From Rhodoblastus sp963804045 (GTDB taxonomy: Bacteria; Pseudomonadota; Alphaproteobacteria; Rhizobiales; Beijerinckiaceae), in the NCBI GenBank assembly GCA_963804045.1, contig CAWDOR010000040.1:178927-242926 (forward strand): a stretch of DNA of 64,000 nucleotides, written 5' to 3'. Below, one piece after another: positions 19,277 to 31,000 of this stretch (position 1 is the first letter of the stretch; each line of letters opens with the position of its first letter). A program made the translations under genes and the position numbers. Under the pieces are notes generated by a model, which worked only from the letters and a program-made list of their open reading frames with translations, had not been told where the DNA came from and did no database searches.

Positions 19277-21953
19277 GGATGCCCGACTGCAGGAGATTGA
19301 GTTTGGCATAGCGACCGTTGCCGCGCATCAATTCGTCGTGGCTGCCGTCCTCGACGATGCGACCGCGTTCAATGGTCAAAATACGGTCGGCGCGACGCAC
19401 CGTCGACAGCCGATGGGCGATGATGAACACGGTGCGCCCCGCCGCGATCTTCTGCATGTTCTGCTGGATCGCGCGCTCGCTTTCATAATCGAGCGCCGAG
19501 GTGGCCTCATCGAAAATCAGGACGCGCGGATCGGTGATCAGCGCGCGCGCGATGGCGATGCGCTGCCTCTGTCCGCCCGACAGACTGTTGCCGCGTTCGC
19601 CGATGACGGTGTCATAGCCCTCGGGCAATTCGAGAATGAAATCATGCGCGCCCGCAAGCTCGGCCGCGGCGATGACTTTTTCCATCGACACGGTCGGATC
19701 GGCCAGCGCGATGTTTTCGCGCACCGACTGGTTGAACAGGATGTTTTCCTGAAGCACCACGCCGATCTGGCGGCGCAGCCAGGCGACATCGACCATGGTC
19801 AGATCGACGCCGTCGACCATGACGCGGCCGCTCTCGGGGATATACAAACGCTGGATCAGCTTGGTGACCGTGCTCTTGCCCGATCCCGAGGAGCCGACAA
19901 TGCCGATCACCTGACCCGGCGTCACGGTGAAGCTGACGTCATGCAGCACCGCCGGCGCGTCGATCCGATAGCGGAAAGTCACATGCTCGAATTCGATGCG
20001 TCCGCGGATTTGCGGCAACGCGGCGCGCGAGGCGCTGATCGATGGCTCGGGCTGGGTGTTGAGAATGTCGCCGAGGCGCTCGACCGACAGCCGCGCCTGG
20101 TGGAAATCCTGCCAGATCTGGGCGAGGCGCAGCACCGGCTGGCTGACGCGGCCGGCCATCATGTTGAAGGCCACCAGTTCGCCGACGGTGAGATCGCCTG
20201 ATATCACCAGTTTCGCGCCGAAATAGAGGGTCGCCGCCGTCACCAGCTTGTTGACGAGTTGCACCGCCTGGCTCGCGGTGTTGTTCAGGCTGACCACCTT
20301 GAAACTGGCGGTGACATAGCCCGCCAGCTGTTCTTCCCAACGGCGCTGCATGCGCGGTTCGACCGCCATCGCCTTGAGCGTTTCGACGCCGGTGACGGTT
20401 TCGACCAGAAAGGACTGGTTTTCCGAGCCACGGCGGAATTTCTCGTCGAGCAGCCTGCGAAACAATGGCGTCGCGCCGGCGGAAATGCCGATGTAAAATG
20501 GAAAGGACGCCAGGACCACGAAAGTCAGCATCGACGAATAATAGAACATCACCCCGAGGAAGACGAAGGTGAAGAACAGGTCGATAACGATGGTCAGCGC
20601 CGAACTGGTCAGGAATTGCCGGATGTTTTCGAGTTCGCGGACGCGCGCCACGGAATCGCCGACGCGCCGGGCCTGGAAATAGGAGATCGGCAGCGCCAGC
20701 AAATGGCGGAACAGCCGCGCGCCGAGCTCCACGTCGATGCGATTGGTCGTATGGGCGAAAAGATAGGTGCGCAGCGTGCCGAGCGCCGCCTCGAACAGCG
20801 AGATCGCCACCAGGCCGAACACCAGCACGTCGAGCGTGCTCATGCTGCGATGGACCAGCACCTTGTCGATCACCACCTGGAAGAACAGCGGCGAGACCAG
20901 GGCGAACAGTTGCAGGAAGAAGGAGGCCAGCAGGACTTCGGCGAGCAGGCGGCGATATTTGTGAATGGCCCCGAGGAACCAGGTGATGTCGAAGCGCCGG
21001 CCGAGATCGGTGAGCGAGGCGCGCCGCGCCATCAGCAGCAGCCGACCGTCCCAGACTTCGCCGAACTCGGCGCGGCTCATGACTTCCGGCGTCGGCTTGC
21101 CCGGCCGCTGAAACATCGCCAACTCCGCATCGACCTTGCCCAGAATCAGAAAGCCGCCGTCGCGCAGGCAGGCTATGCCGGGCAGCGGCGTATTGGGCAA
21201 CCGCTCCCAATCGGTCCGCTTGACCTGCGCCTTCAGTCCCAAATCCTTGGCGCAACGCAACATTTCCTGGACGCGGATGCGCGGGACGCCGAGCTTGTGG
21301 CGGATCTGCGCCGGATCGGCGCCAATGCCGTGGAAACGCAGAAGCATGACCAGAGCCAGCAGGGCGCCCTCGTCGTCCGTCGCCTGGCTGTCGCCGCCCG
21401 ACGCCTTAGGATCGTTCCGCGTTTCGTGAAAAGCCTCGTGTCCCGCCGGGTTCAGGTTGAGCATGCCCCGGACCGACGTCCCCGCCAGACGCAAGCCGTC
21501 GCCGGCCTTGGCCGCCCAGACCTTCGCCCGTCCGGCGACCGCGGAAAGCCATCCGCCGGCGCCCATGCCCTGCGCGCCGATGAAAACGACGCGGCGCAGC
21601 CAGCGCGCTTCGAAATCGGCGCGTGTCATTTCCTTGCGCTGCGGAGAGGACGGGTGGGCGACGATGGCCTTGTCGTCGCGCGCTTCGATCAACAGCAAAA
21701 AATCGCCGTCAACGCATTCGGCGATGGCGGGCAGGGAAATATGCCGCAGCCCCTCCCAGTCGAGCGCGGTATAATAGCCGCTCAGCCCGAACCCCTGGAT
21801 GCTGCGGAGCATGGCGGGAACGTCGACGGTGTCGCCGCCGCAGGATTCGACAACCTGTTCGACCGTGCCGGCGTGACCGCGCAGACGCACCATCAGGGCC
21901 AGGGCGAAAAGTCCCGGCTCCATGTTCCTGACCGGCTGTTGCGCATCCGTCAT
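19263..21953 (-). CDS. Type I secretion ABC exporter with two C39-like domains
   Basis: 896 residues from an ATG with GGGAG upstream; a TTG three codons earlier is weaker. Residues about 10-130 and 190-310 are two tandem C39-like (inactive peptidase) domains, both with the pattern of an aligned LRxHG, a conserved middle and a final LIxxxD strand, and neither shows the catalytic Cys/His set. Then a six-segment membrane domain (about 330-610) and an ATPase domain (about 650-890) with Walker A GSSGSGKST, LSGGQRQR, Walker B VLIFDEATS and the H-loop IAHRLST. One such domain is normal for RTX exporters; two is unusual. Confidence 0.93.
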   Translation of the reverse strand: MTDAQQPVRNMEPGLFALALMVRLRGHAGTVEQVVESCGGDTVDVPAMLRSIQGFGLSGYYTALDWEGLRHISLPAIAECVDGDFLLLIEARDDKAIVAHPSSPQRKEMTRADFEARWLRRVVFIGAQGMGAGGWLSAVAGRAKVWAAKAGDGLRLAGTSVRGMLNLNPAGHEAFHETRNDPKASGGDSQATDDEGALLALVMLLRFHGIGADPAQIRHKLGVPRIRVQEMLRCAKDLGLKAQVKRTDWERLPNTPLPGIACLRDGGFLILGKVDAELAMFQRPGKPTPEVMSRAEFGEVWDGRLLLMARRASLTDLGRRFDITWFLGAIHKYRRLLAEVLLASFFLQLFALVSPLFFQVVIDKVLVHRSMSTLDVLVFGLVAISLFEAALGTLRTYLFAHTTNRIDVELGARLFRHLLALPISYFQARRVGDSVARVRELENIRQFLTSSALTIVIDLFFTFVFLGVMFYYSSMLTFVVLASFPFYIGISAGATPLFRRLLDEKFRRGSENQSFLVETVTGVETLKAMAVEPRMQRRWEEQLAGYVTASFKVVSLNNTASQAVQLVNKLVTAATLYFGAKLVISGDLTVGELVAFNMMAGRVSQPVLRLAQIWQDFHQARLSVERLGDILNTQPEPSISASRAALPQIRGRIEFEHVTFRYRIDAPAVLHDVSFTVTPGQVIGIVGSSGSGKSTVTKLIQRLYIPESGRVMVDGVDLTMVDVAWLRRQIGVVLQENILFNQSVRENIALADPTVSMEKVIAAAELAGAHDFILELPEGYDTVIGERGNSLSGGQRQRIAIARALITDPRVLIFDEATSALDYESERAIQQNMQKIAAGRTVFIIAHRLSTVRRADRILTIERGRIVEDGSHDELMRGNGRYAKLNLLQSGIHDIA

Positions 21954-22079
21954 GCAACGCAACTCCCACGCGAACTCGACCGGGGCGGCGCCCGTCCCGG
22001 CTTGGAATGGTCGATGCGGACCCTTGCCGAGCCCGCATCGTTCAAGCTTTTTTAACGCTTTATTTCAACCAAGGCGCGG

Positions 22080-25000
22080 TCATACGGCCGGCTTGGTTAA
22101 CGTGGTCTCGGCCGTGCTGATCGCGTTCGGGTTGAAGGTGACGATCGCGCCGCCATTCTGGTCGGCGCTGGCCGCGAACCCGGCCGCGGCATATTGGCCG
22201 AGCAGGGTCAGGCTGATGCTGTGGGTCGCGTCGCTCACCGTCAGAACCCCGCCGGTCCCGGCGCTGTTCTCGGCGAAGCCAAGCGTCGTCTGTGCGCCGA
22301 AGCCCGCCAGATCGAGGCTGTCGCCCGCGCCGAAGCCGGAGATCGTCCCGGTGAAGGCGCTGGGGCGCCGAGCTGCAACTCGCCCGTCGCGCCCGAAGCG
22401 AAGCTGGTCGCCTCGCTCGAAGCCGCGGCGTAATCGAGCACGCCCGAACCCGAGATCGTCGCCGTTCCCTTGCCGCTGACAGCGCCCTCGAGGGTCACGT
22501 CGGCGTCGTTCGCAAGGATCTTGCCGGTGCTGACCAGCGCGCTGGCGACGGTCAGGCCGCCCGCGCCGGTGGCTTCGAGCGTGCCGGTGTTGATCGCCGA
22601 ATTGGCGCCGGTGTCGATGACCAGCCCGTTCGTTCCGGTGGCGTCGATCACGCCCTCGTTGATCAGGCTCATCTGGCCGCCGCCGATGTCGCCGGCGCCG
22701 GAGATGGTGTTGTTGAGATTGGTCAGCAGCGCGGTCGAGGTCGTTCCCGAGATGAGATTCTCGGAATTGTCCGACAGCACCACCTTCCCTGCCCCGCTGA
22801 GCTGCGCGCCACTGGAGAGTATTTGCAGGTTGGTCAGATCGCCGGTCGAGTTCAGATCGATCGATCCGCCGTTCTGCACCGCGCCGCCGATTGGCAGCGA
22901 GGCGCCGTCGCCCAGGGTCATCGCGCCGCCGTTCTTGAGGCTGACCGCCGAACCGACCGCGAAATCGCTCGCGGTCAGCGAAGCGGCGCTGACGCCGTCC
23001 AGGGTGATGGTTTCGCCGGCGCCCAGGGTGATCACGGCATTGCCATTGACGCTGGAAATGTCGCCCTGAATGGCGGCGAAGTTTTGCGCCCCGCTGAAGC
23101 CGGCCAGTTCGATCTTGTCCGAGGCGACATTGAAGTCGTGGATCACGTCATTGCCGATCGGCTGGGCGAAGACGAAGGTGTCATTGCCCCCGGAGCCCGT
23201 GAGATTGTCGTCGCCCGACAGCGCGAAGATCGGGCTGCCCTTGGCATAGGCCTCGACATTGTCGCCGACAATCGCCAAGCCGGTCGAACCGTCGGCATTG
23301 GTCCAGCTCTCGCTGACCTGCAGCACCTCGGCGCCGGTGAAGGACGAGGGCGTGGTGACGGTGAGCGCGGAAGGATCGCTGGTGGTGACCGTCCAGGAGC
23401 CGTCGGCGTTTTGCGCGCCGCCGCTGATCTTCCAATCGGAAGGAACGCCGGACACCGTCACGGTCACCGGGCCGACCGCGCCCGAAGGATCGGTCAGGGC
23501 CATATTGATCGCCGAGCCGGCGACGCCCGCCGGCAGGGTGAGAACACCGCCGGTGGTAATGCTGGCGCCGCTGAGCGTCGTAACGCCCGACAGGATGATT
23601 TCCATCGCCGCCGAGCTTTGGGCGACCTGTGAACCCGTGTTGTTGACGTACAGCAGCGTATTGCTGCCGCTCACCACGGCGGCCACGCTATGCGCGGCCA
23701 CGTTAGTGCTGGAGGTGATATAGCCCTGATAGGCCGTGACGCCGCCGCCGATAGCAGAGAAGTCGATCTTGGTGGCGCCGGTTCCCGTTACGATATTGCT
23801 GATCACATCCGCCCCGGAACCAACTGGCGATGCACTGACATCCTGGTACTTTATCGTCGTGTTGGCTTCCGAGTTCACGTTGATCGTGGCCGTGGAATAA
23901 CCCGCAGGGAAAGAAATCGTATCACCCGTATTGTCGAGCACGTAACCACGATAGTTGTTCAATCCGGCAAGCGCGTACGTTTGGTTTTGTCCGTCAAGAA
24001 TGAGTGTGCCGATTGCCTGCAACGATGTGCTGAGATTTAATCCCGCACCGAAATTGGGAAGGATGACCGTCGGCGTGCCACCGGTCGCCAAGGAGCTGTC
24101 CACGGTCAGATTAGTCGGCATTGTGCCGCCAGCGCCCGGGACAATCCAGATATTGCCGCTGGTCGCCCCCGTGGTGATCGTGTCGGTGCTCTGCCCATTG
24201 CCTGTTGTGTAATCATAAACGACCGTTGGCGTCGCCGCGTTGAAATTCGTCACAGACGTGAGGGTAACTGTGTCGTTCCCAGAACTGCCGATGTAGATCT
24301 GGAAGTTATGCGCCGTCGCGTTTCCGGCGCTGTCCGTGGCCGTAACGGTGAGTTGCTCCAGCGTCGAGGTTGCGGTGATGTTTGCCGCGCCGACGGAAAG
24401 CACCCCCGTCGATGAATTCAGCGAGAACAGCGAAGCGGCGGTACCACTGAGCGAATAGGAGAACGTGCCGCCGTTCGGATCGTTCGCCGCGGCAAACGTG
24501 CCGATCTCGTCATTCTTATTGAGCACTGCGTTGTTCGTCAGGGCCGACAGATCAGAGCTGTTGGCGTCCAAAGTGAACCCGACCGTCGGGACGGTCTTGT
24601 CCACCGTGAAGGCCAGCGCCGTGCTCGAATTGCCCGCTGCGTCCTTCGCCACATAGCTGTAGGAGCCATTGGCCAGCGAACCGATCGTTTGCGTCCAGAC
24701 GCCGCTGCTGTTCGCCGTCGGCGTGAACGCCGCCGTCGAACTGCCGTTGAGATAGATGCTCACCTGGGTGTTCGGCGCCGCCGTGCCAGTCAACGCCTGC
24801 GTGGAGGTGTCGTTCGCCGCATTGACATAGCCGCCGACGTCAGAGCTGTCAGCAATGGTCGGGACGGTCTTGTCCACCGTGAAGGCCAGCGCCGTGCTCG
24901 AATTGCCCGCCGCGTCCTTCGCCACATAGCTGTAGGAGCCATTGGCCAGCGAACCGATCGTTTGCGTCCAGACGCCGCTGCTGTTCGCCGTCGGCGTGAA

Positions 25001-28000
25001 CGCCGCCGTCGAACTGCCGTTGAGATAGATGCTCACCTGGGTGTTCGGCGCCGCCGTGCCAGTCAACGCCTGCGTGGAGGTGTCGTTCGCCGCATTGACA
25101 TAGCCGCCGACGTCAGAGCTGTCAGCAATGGTCGGGACGGTCTTGTCCACCGTGAAGGCCAGCGCCGTGCTCGAATTGCCCGCCGCGTCCTTCGCCACAT
25201 AGCTGTAGGAGCCATTGGCCAGCGAACCGATCGTTTGCGTCCAGACGCCGCTGCTGTTCGCCGTCGGCGTGAACGCCGCCGTCGAACTGCCGTTGAGATA
25301 GATGCTCACCTGGGTGTTCGGCGCCGCCGTGCCAGTCAACGCCTGCGTGGAGGTGTCGTTCGCCGCATTGACATAGCCGCCGACGTCAGAGCTGTCAGTA
25401 ATGGTCGGGACGGTCTTGTCCACCGTGAACGTCTCGGCGGTGCTGGCCGGGCTGGTGTTGCCATAAGCGTCGGTCGCCGTCGCTGTATAGCTATAGGGGC
25501 CATTGCCGAGAACGCCGATGTTGTAGCTCCAGGCGCCACTCGAATTGGTGGTGATGGTGGGCGTGCTTACCAAAGAGCCATTGTTGTAGATCGTGATCGT
25601 CGTGCCCGGCGCCGCCGTGCCCGACAGGGTCTGCGACGACGTGTCGGCGGCGGCGTTGACGTAGCCGTTCACCACCGAGGAGTTGGTGATGGTCGGCGCC
25701 GCGGGCGGCGCTTGCACCGTGATGTCGATATATTGCGGGATCGCGGTGTTATTGAAGCTGTCGCTGGCGTTGACCGTGATCGTATCCGACGCCAGCGTGC
25801 TGTCGGTGTCCGTCAGGCTGCCGAGCGCGGTCTGCACCTCCGCCAGCGTGCCGGCGATCGTCATGTCGTTGGTGCCCGCATGAGTTAGCGTGGCGCCGTC
25901 GGCGTTCGACACGTTGAGCAAACCATTGGCGTCGGACACGGTGGCCGAGAAGGTCTCGCCATTGCCGCCGGGATTGCCGCTTTCCGAGATATTGACGCCG
26001 GAAATGGCGGCGGTCTTGCCCTGGCCGATGGTCTGCGACGCCGGCGCGGTGAGCGACGGCAAGCCATTGGCCGTGACGCCGATCGTCTGCTGCGGCGCGC
26101 TATTGCCGAAGCTGTCCTTCGCCGTGACCGTGATCGTGTCCGAGTTGAGCCCGTCGATCTTGCTGTCGGTGTCCGTCAGCGTGGCGAGATCGGCGTTCAC
26201 TTGTGAGAGCGAGCCCTGGATGGTCAGGGTCTCTCCGCCATTCGACGGGGTGACCGAGCCGCCGCCATTGGGCGCCGAAGTATTCGCCGACAGGAAGCCG
26301 TTATTGTCGCTCACCGTCACCGTGAAGGTTTCGCCGCTGGCGGCGTTCGATTCCGCAACCGTGATCGGGGCGATGGACGCGGGCTGATTCACGCCCACCG
26401 TCTGCGCGCCCGGAACTGTGATCGTCGGCGCTCCGGCGACCGTCACCGCGATCTTCTGCTGTGTCGCTGCGTTATTGAAGCTGTCGGTCGCGTTGATCTT
26501 GATCGTATCGGACGCGTTTGTGCTGTCGGTGTCGGTCAGCGATTGCAGCGTGGCGTTCACGTCCGTCAAGTCGCCGCTGATCACAAGATCTTTCGACGAA
26601 TTTCCGGTGACCGACGCCGCGCCGCTGGCTGTCGCCGAGAGCAGGCCGGTGGCGTCCGTCAGCGTGGCCGTGTAAGTCTCGCCCGACAGGTTGCCGGCCG
26701 TCTCTGCAATGCTCACGCCCGAGACCGCCCAGGGCTGACCCAGGCCGACGGTGGCGGAACTGGGCGCCGTGATTGACGGCGTGGCCGTTTCGATGGTGAT
26801 GTCGAAGGGCGCGGCTGTTGTCGCATAGAGGCCGGCCAGGTCGGTGGCCGAACCCGAAACCGCATAGACGCCATTGGCGAGGCCAAGCGCAGAGATCTTC
26901 TCGTAAAATTCGGTCAGCGCCGATGTTTCCGTGAAGAGCGCGGAGGTCGCGCCCGAACCCGATGTCTGGCCAACGGCCGTGAGACTATAGGTCTGCGTTA
27001 CCCCCGACATGCCGCCGATCTTGAAGTCGCCGCCGATGACGTTGAGGTAGGCGGTCGAGTCGTTGGCCGCATTGACCAGCGACGCGCCCGTCGCCACCGT
27101 TCCATTGGTGGTGACGCCGTTGACCTGCAATGTCTGAACGAGGTTGTCGACATGAATGCCAGTGGTCGCGGTGACAGCGCCCAAAGTATTGCCCGCGGCG
27201 TCCTCGACCGCGCCGTCGAGACCCGTCACCGACAAGGTCGAGCCTTGGGTTCCGCTGCCGTCGCCGGCGGCGACGTCATAGGTAAAGGTCAGCACGTCCG
27301 TGCCCGAACCGCCGGAATAGGCGGCGGTGGCGGTTCCCGAATATGTTCCTCCCGGCGTCCCGGTGTCGAGTGTGAGGTAGGTATTGGCGGGATTTTCGAT
27401 CGTCACAGCCTCGCTCATGTCGAGCGTGAAAGTCACCGTCGATGTGCTGCCCTGCTGCCCCGTGACCCAGTCCACCGGCGAGTTCGGCGTCAGCAGCGAG
27501 TTGGAGGCGACGTCGGTGAGGCTGGTGACTGTCGGCGGAACGGTATCCACCGTGAACGGCGTGGTCGACGATCCGATCCCGGCGTTGCCGTTGTCCTCGT
27601 GCCAGTTGTTGTCAACGCTCACCGTCGCATTCGAAATGTCGGTGTTCGCAGCCCCAGTAAACGTCGCCGTGTAGCTCAGTCCGTCGGAACTCGGCGTCAG
27701 ACCCGACAAGCTCCCGCCAACCGCCGTCACATTGTTCAGGCTGAAGTCCGTCGGAGCCTCGCTGAAGGTGAAGGTCACCGTCGCCGTCCCCGCCGCAACA
27801 TTCACGTCGCTCGAGCTAACCGAGACCGAGGCCGTCGGCGTCACCGTATCCACCGTGAACGGCGTGGTCGACGATCCGATCCCGGCGTTGCCGTTGTCCT
27901 CGTGCCAGTTGTTGTCAACGCTCACCGTCGCATTCGAAATGTCGGTGTTCGCGGCCCCAGTAAACGTCGCCGTGTAGCTCAGTCCGTCGGAACTCGGCGT

Positions 28001-31000
28001 CAGACCCGACAAGCTCCCGCCAACCGCCGTCACATTGTTCAGGCTGAAGTCCGTCGGAGCCTCGCTGAAGGTGAAGGTCACCGTCGCCGTCCCCGCCGCA
28101 ACATTCACGTCGCTCGAGCTAACCGAAACCGAGGCCGTCGGCGTCACCGTATCCACCGTGAACGGCGTGGTCGACGATCCGATCCCGGCGTTGCCGTTGT
28201 CCTCGTGCCAGTTGTTGTCAACGCTCACCGTCGCATTCGAAATGTCGGTGTTCGCGGCCCCAGTAAACGTCGCCGTGTAGCTCAGTCCGTCGGAACTCGG
28301 CGTCAGACCCGACAAGCTCCCGCCAACCGCCGTCACATTGTTCAGGCTGAAGTCCGTCGGAGCCTCGCTGAAGGTGAAGGTCACCGTCGCCGTCCCCGCC
28401 GCAACATTCACGTCGCTCGAGCTAACCCAAACCGAGGCCGTCGGCGTCACCGTATCCACCGTGAACGGCGTGGTCGACGATCCGATCCCGGCGTTGCCGT
28501 TGTCCTCGTGCCAGTTGTTGTCAACGCTCACCGTCGCATTCGAAATGTCGGTGTTCGCAGCCCCAGTAAACGTCGCCGTGTAGCTCAGTCCGTCGGAACT
28601 CGGCGTCAGACCCGACAAGCTCCCGCCAACCGCCGTCACATTGTTCAGGCTGAAGTCCGTCGGAGCCTCGCTGAAGGTGAAGGTCACCGTCGCCGTCCCC
28701 GCCGCAACATTCACGTCGCTCGAGCTAACCGAAACCGAGGCCGTCGGCGTTGTCTCATCAACCGTCAGCGTCTCGGACGCTTGCGTTGCTTTATTCCCCG
28801 CGAGATCGGTCAGGTTGGCGTCAACGGTGTAGGTTCCGTCGGTGAGGCCGAGGGCTTGCGTTGGCGTCAGCGCGGCCGACCAGGTTCCTGGCAGAGACCC
28901 GGTGGCGGCGGTCAGGGTGTCGACCGTGGCGCCCTGGCTGTTGACGATGGTGATCGTCGGCTCCTGGCCGGCCAGCGCGCCGGAGAAACTATCTCCCGCG
29001 GAGCCCGTGATGGTGACGCCGTTCGTCGCCTCCGCCAGATTGATCACATTATTGCTGTCGACCTTGTCGAGCGAGACCGTCGGGGCGACGGTGTCGATCT
29101 TGAGCTGGGTGTCTTCGGCGACAGGCGCCAGCGGGTTGCCCGCGACATCGGTGATGGAGCCGGTGTAACCGGTCACCTGCAGGTCGGAGGTGTTGTACTT
29201 CGTGGCCGAGGGAACCGTGTAGGCGAAGGTCAGCGTGTCGCCGCCCGAACCCGACTTGTAAGTGGCCGTTCCGCCATTGCTCAGCGTCAAGGTTGGCGTC
29301 TGGTGGCCTGTGCCGACCGTGACCGGCTCGTTGGTGGTGAGCGTGAAGGTGATGGTCTTGCCGGCGTCGAGCCAGGTCAGGCCGCTGGGGGTGGTGGCGG
29401 CCGCGACCGTCGCGGTCGGATCGGCGTCGTCGACAATGAAGGTGAACGGGGTGCTGGTCGCGCTGCTCGGATCGCCGGTCTTGGAATCGACGGCGGTATA
29501 GGCATAGGTCCCGCTGGCCAGCGGTCCCGATGTCGTCGAATCGATGGGGAAGGACCAGCCACCCAGGACCGGATCGGCCTGGGCTGTCCCGACCACGGTG
29601 GCGGCCCCGCCATTGTAGCTGAGGGAAATGGTGACCGTCGCGCCCGGTTCGGCGAAGCCCGTCAGGGTCTGGTTGGTCGTGTCATGCGCCACGTTGACGT
29701 AATTATTGCCATCCGAGCCCTTGGTGACGGCGCTGGGGGCGAAAAGGCCGCTCCCCTCGTTGTCAGCGGCGATCGTCGGCGTCGCCAGGGCGATGAGGCC
29801 GGTCATCACCTCGGAATCGGTGACCTGGCCCTGTTCGTTGATCGCGGTGGCGACCACTTCCAGCTCATGGCCGGCATAGCCGTCGGGAATGATGAAATTG
29901 TCGGCCTGGCCGGAGGCGACCACGTCGTCCTTGATGAGCTTGAAGGTGTCCTGGCCATGGGCGCCGACGGTGACCTCGAACCACTGAAGGGTGACGGTAT
30001 TGTCGGAATCCGCGGTGGTCGCCGTGGCCTGGACGGTCTCGCCGTCGTGAATCGTCCCGGTGGTGATGGTGAGGCTGTCGATCACCGGCGGGGCGTCGAG
30101 CACATAGGAGGTCGGTGCGCTGACCGCGGTCGTCGAGCCGCCGTTGACACCGTCGGAGGCCGGGGCCGTCGCGGTGACCACGACCTGGAGGTTGTTGCCC
30201 TCGTCGCCCTCCTGGGCGGTGTAGGTGGAGGAAGTGGCGTTGGCGATGTTCAGGAACGCGCCGTCCGGTCCGTTATTTTCCTGCCACTGATAGGACAGCG
30301 TGACGTTGGCGTCGGTTCCGGCGACATTGGCCGTGAGCGTATCGCCCTGCTCAGGGGTTCCGCTGATCGTCACGGTCGGCGCCAGCGGATCGACCACGAC
30401 AGTTTCGCTGGCGGGCGTGCTGGCGAGGCTGAGGTCGCCATTGCCGTCGATCTCGGTCGCCGTCGCGGTCAGGGTGAAATTGGCGTCGCTGGCGGGGGTG
30501 ATCGTCAGGCCGGCCAATTGCTGCGCCACGGTCTGGGTCGCGCTGGCCGTCAGCGTGACGCTGCCGTTTTGCGTGAGCAGGCCGCTCGAATTCGCCAGCG
30601 TCGCGCCGGCCGGAATGCCGGTGATGGTCAGCGACTGGATGCTGTTGGCGGGACTGTCTCCAGACAAGCCGTTTGCCGTCGCCGTCAGCGCGCCGAGCGA
30701 GATCGGTTTCCCCTCGGTCCCGGTGGCGGTCGCATTCCAGGTGAGGGTGGGCGCTTCCGGGGTGACCACGACCTGTTCGGTGGAGGAAGCGCTGGCGCTG
30801 ACTTCGGTCCCATCGGTTTCGGTCGCCGTCGCGGTCAGCGAGAAATCGGCGTCATTGGTGGTGATAACCGAAAGATTGGCCAGATCCCAGCCGGTGACAT
30901 CGATCGAAGCGCCGGTTCCGGTATTGCCCTTGTCGTCGACGAGCGTGTCGTCCGCCGCCAGGCCGGTGATCACCTCGGACTTGATCGCGTTGGCCGGGGT

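Noticed and set aside
24591..28755. Regular repeats that could be taken for a CRISPR array
   Set aside because: The units are 273 and 303 bases, contiguous, in frame and without spacers; they encode Ig-like domains.
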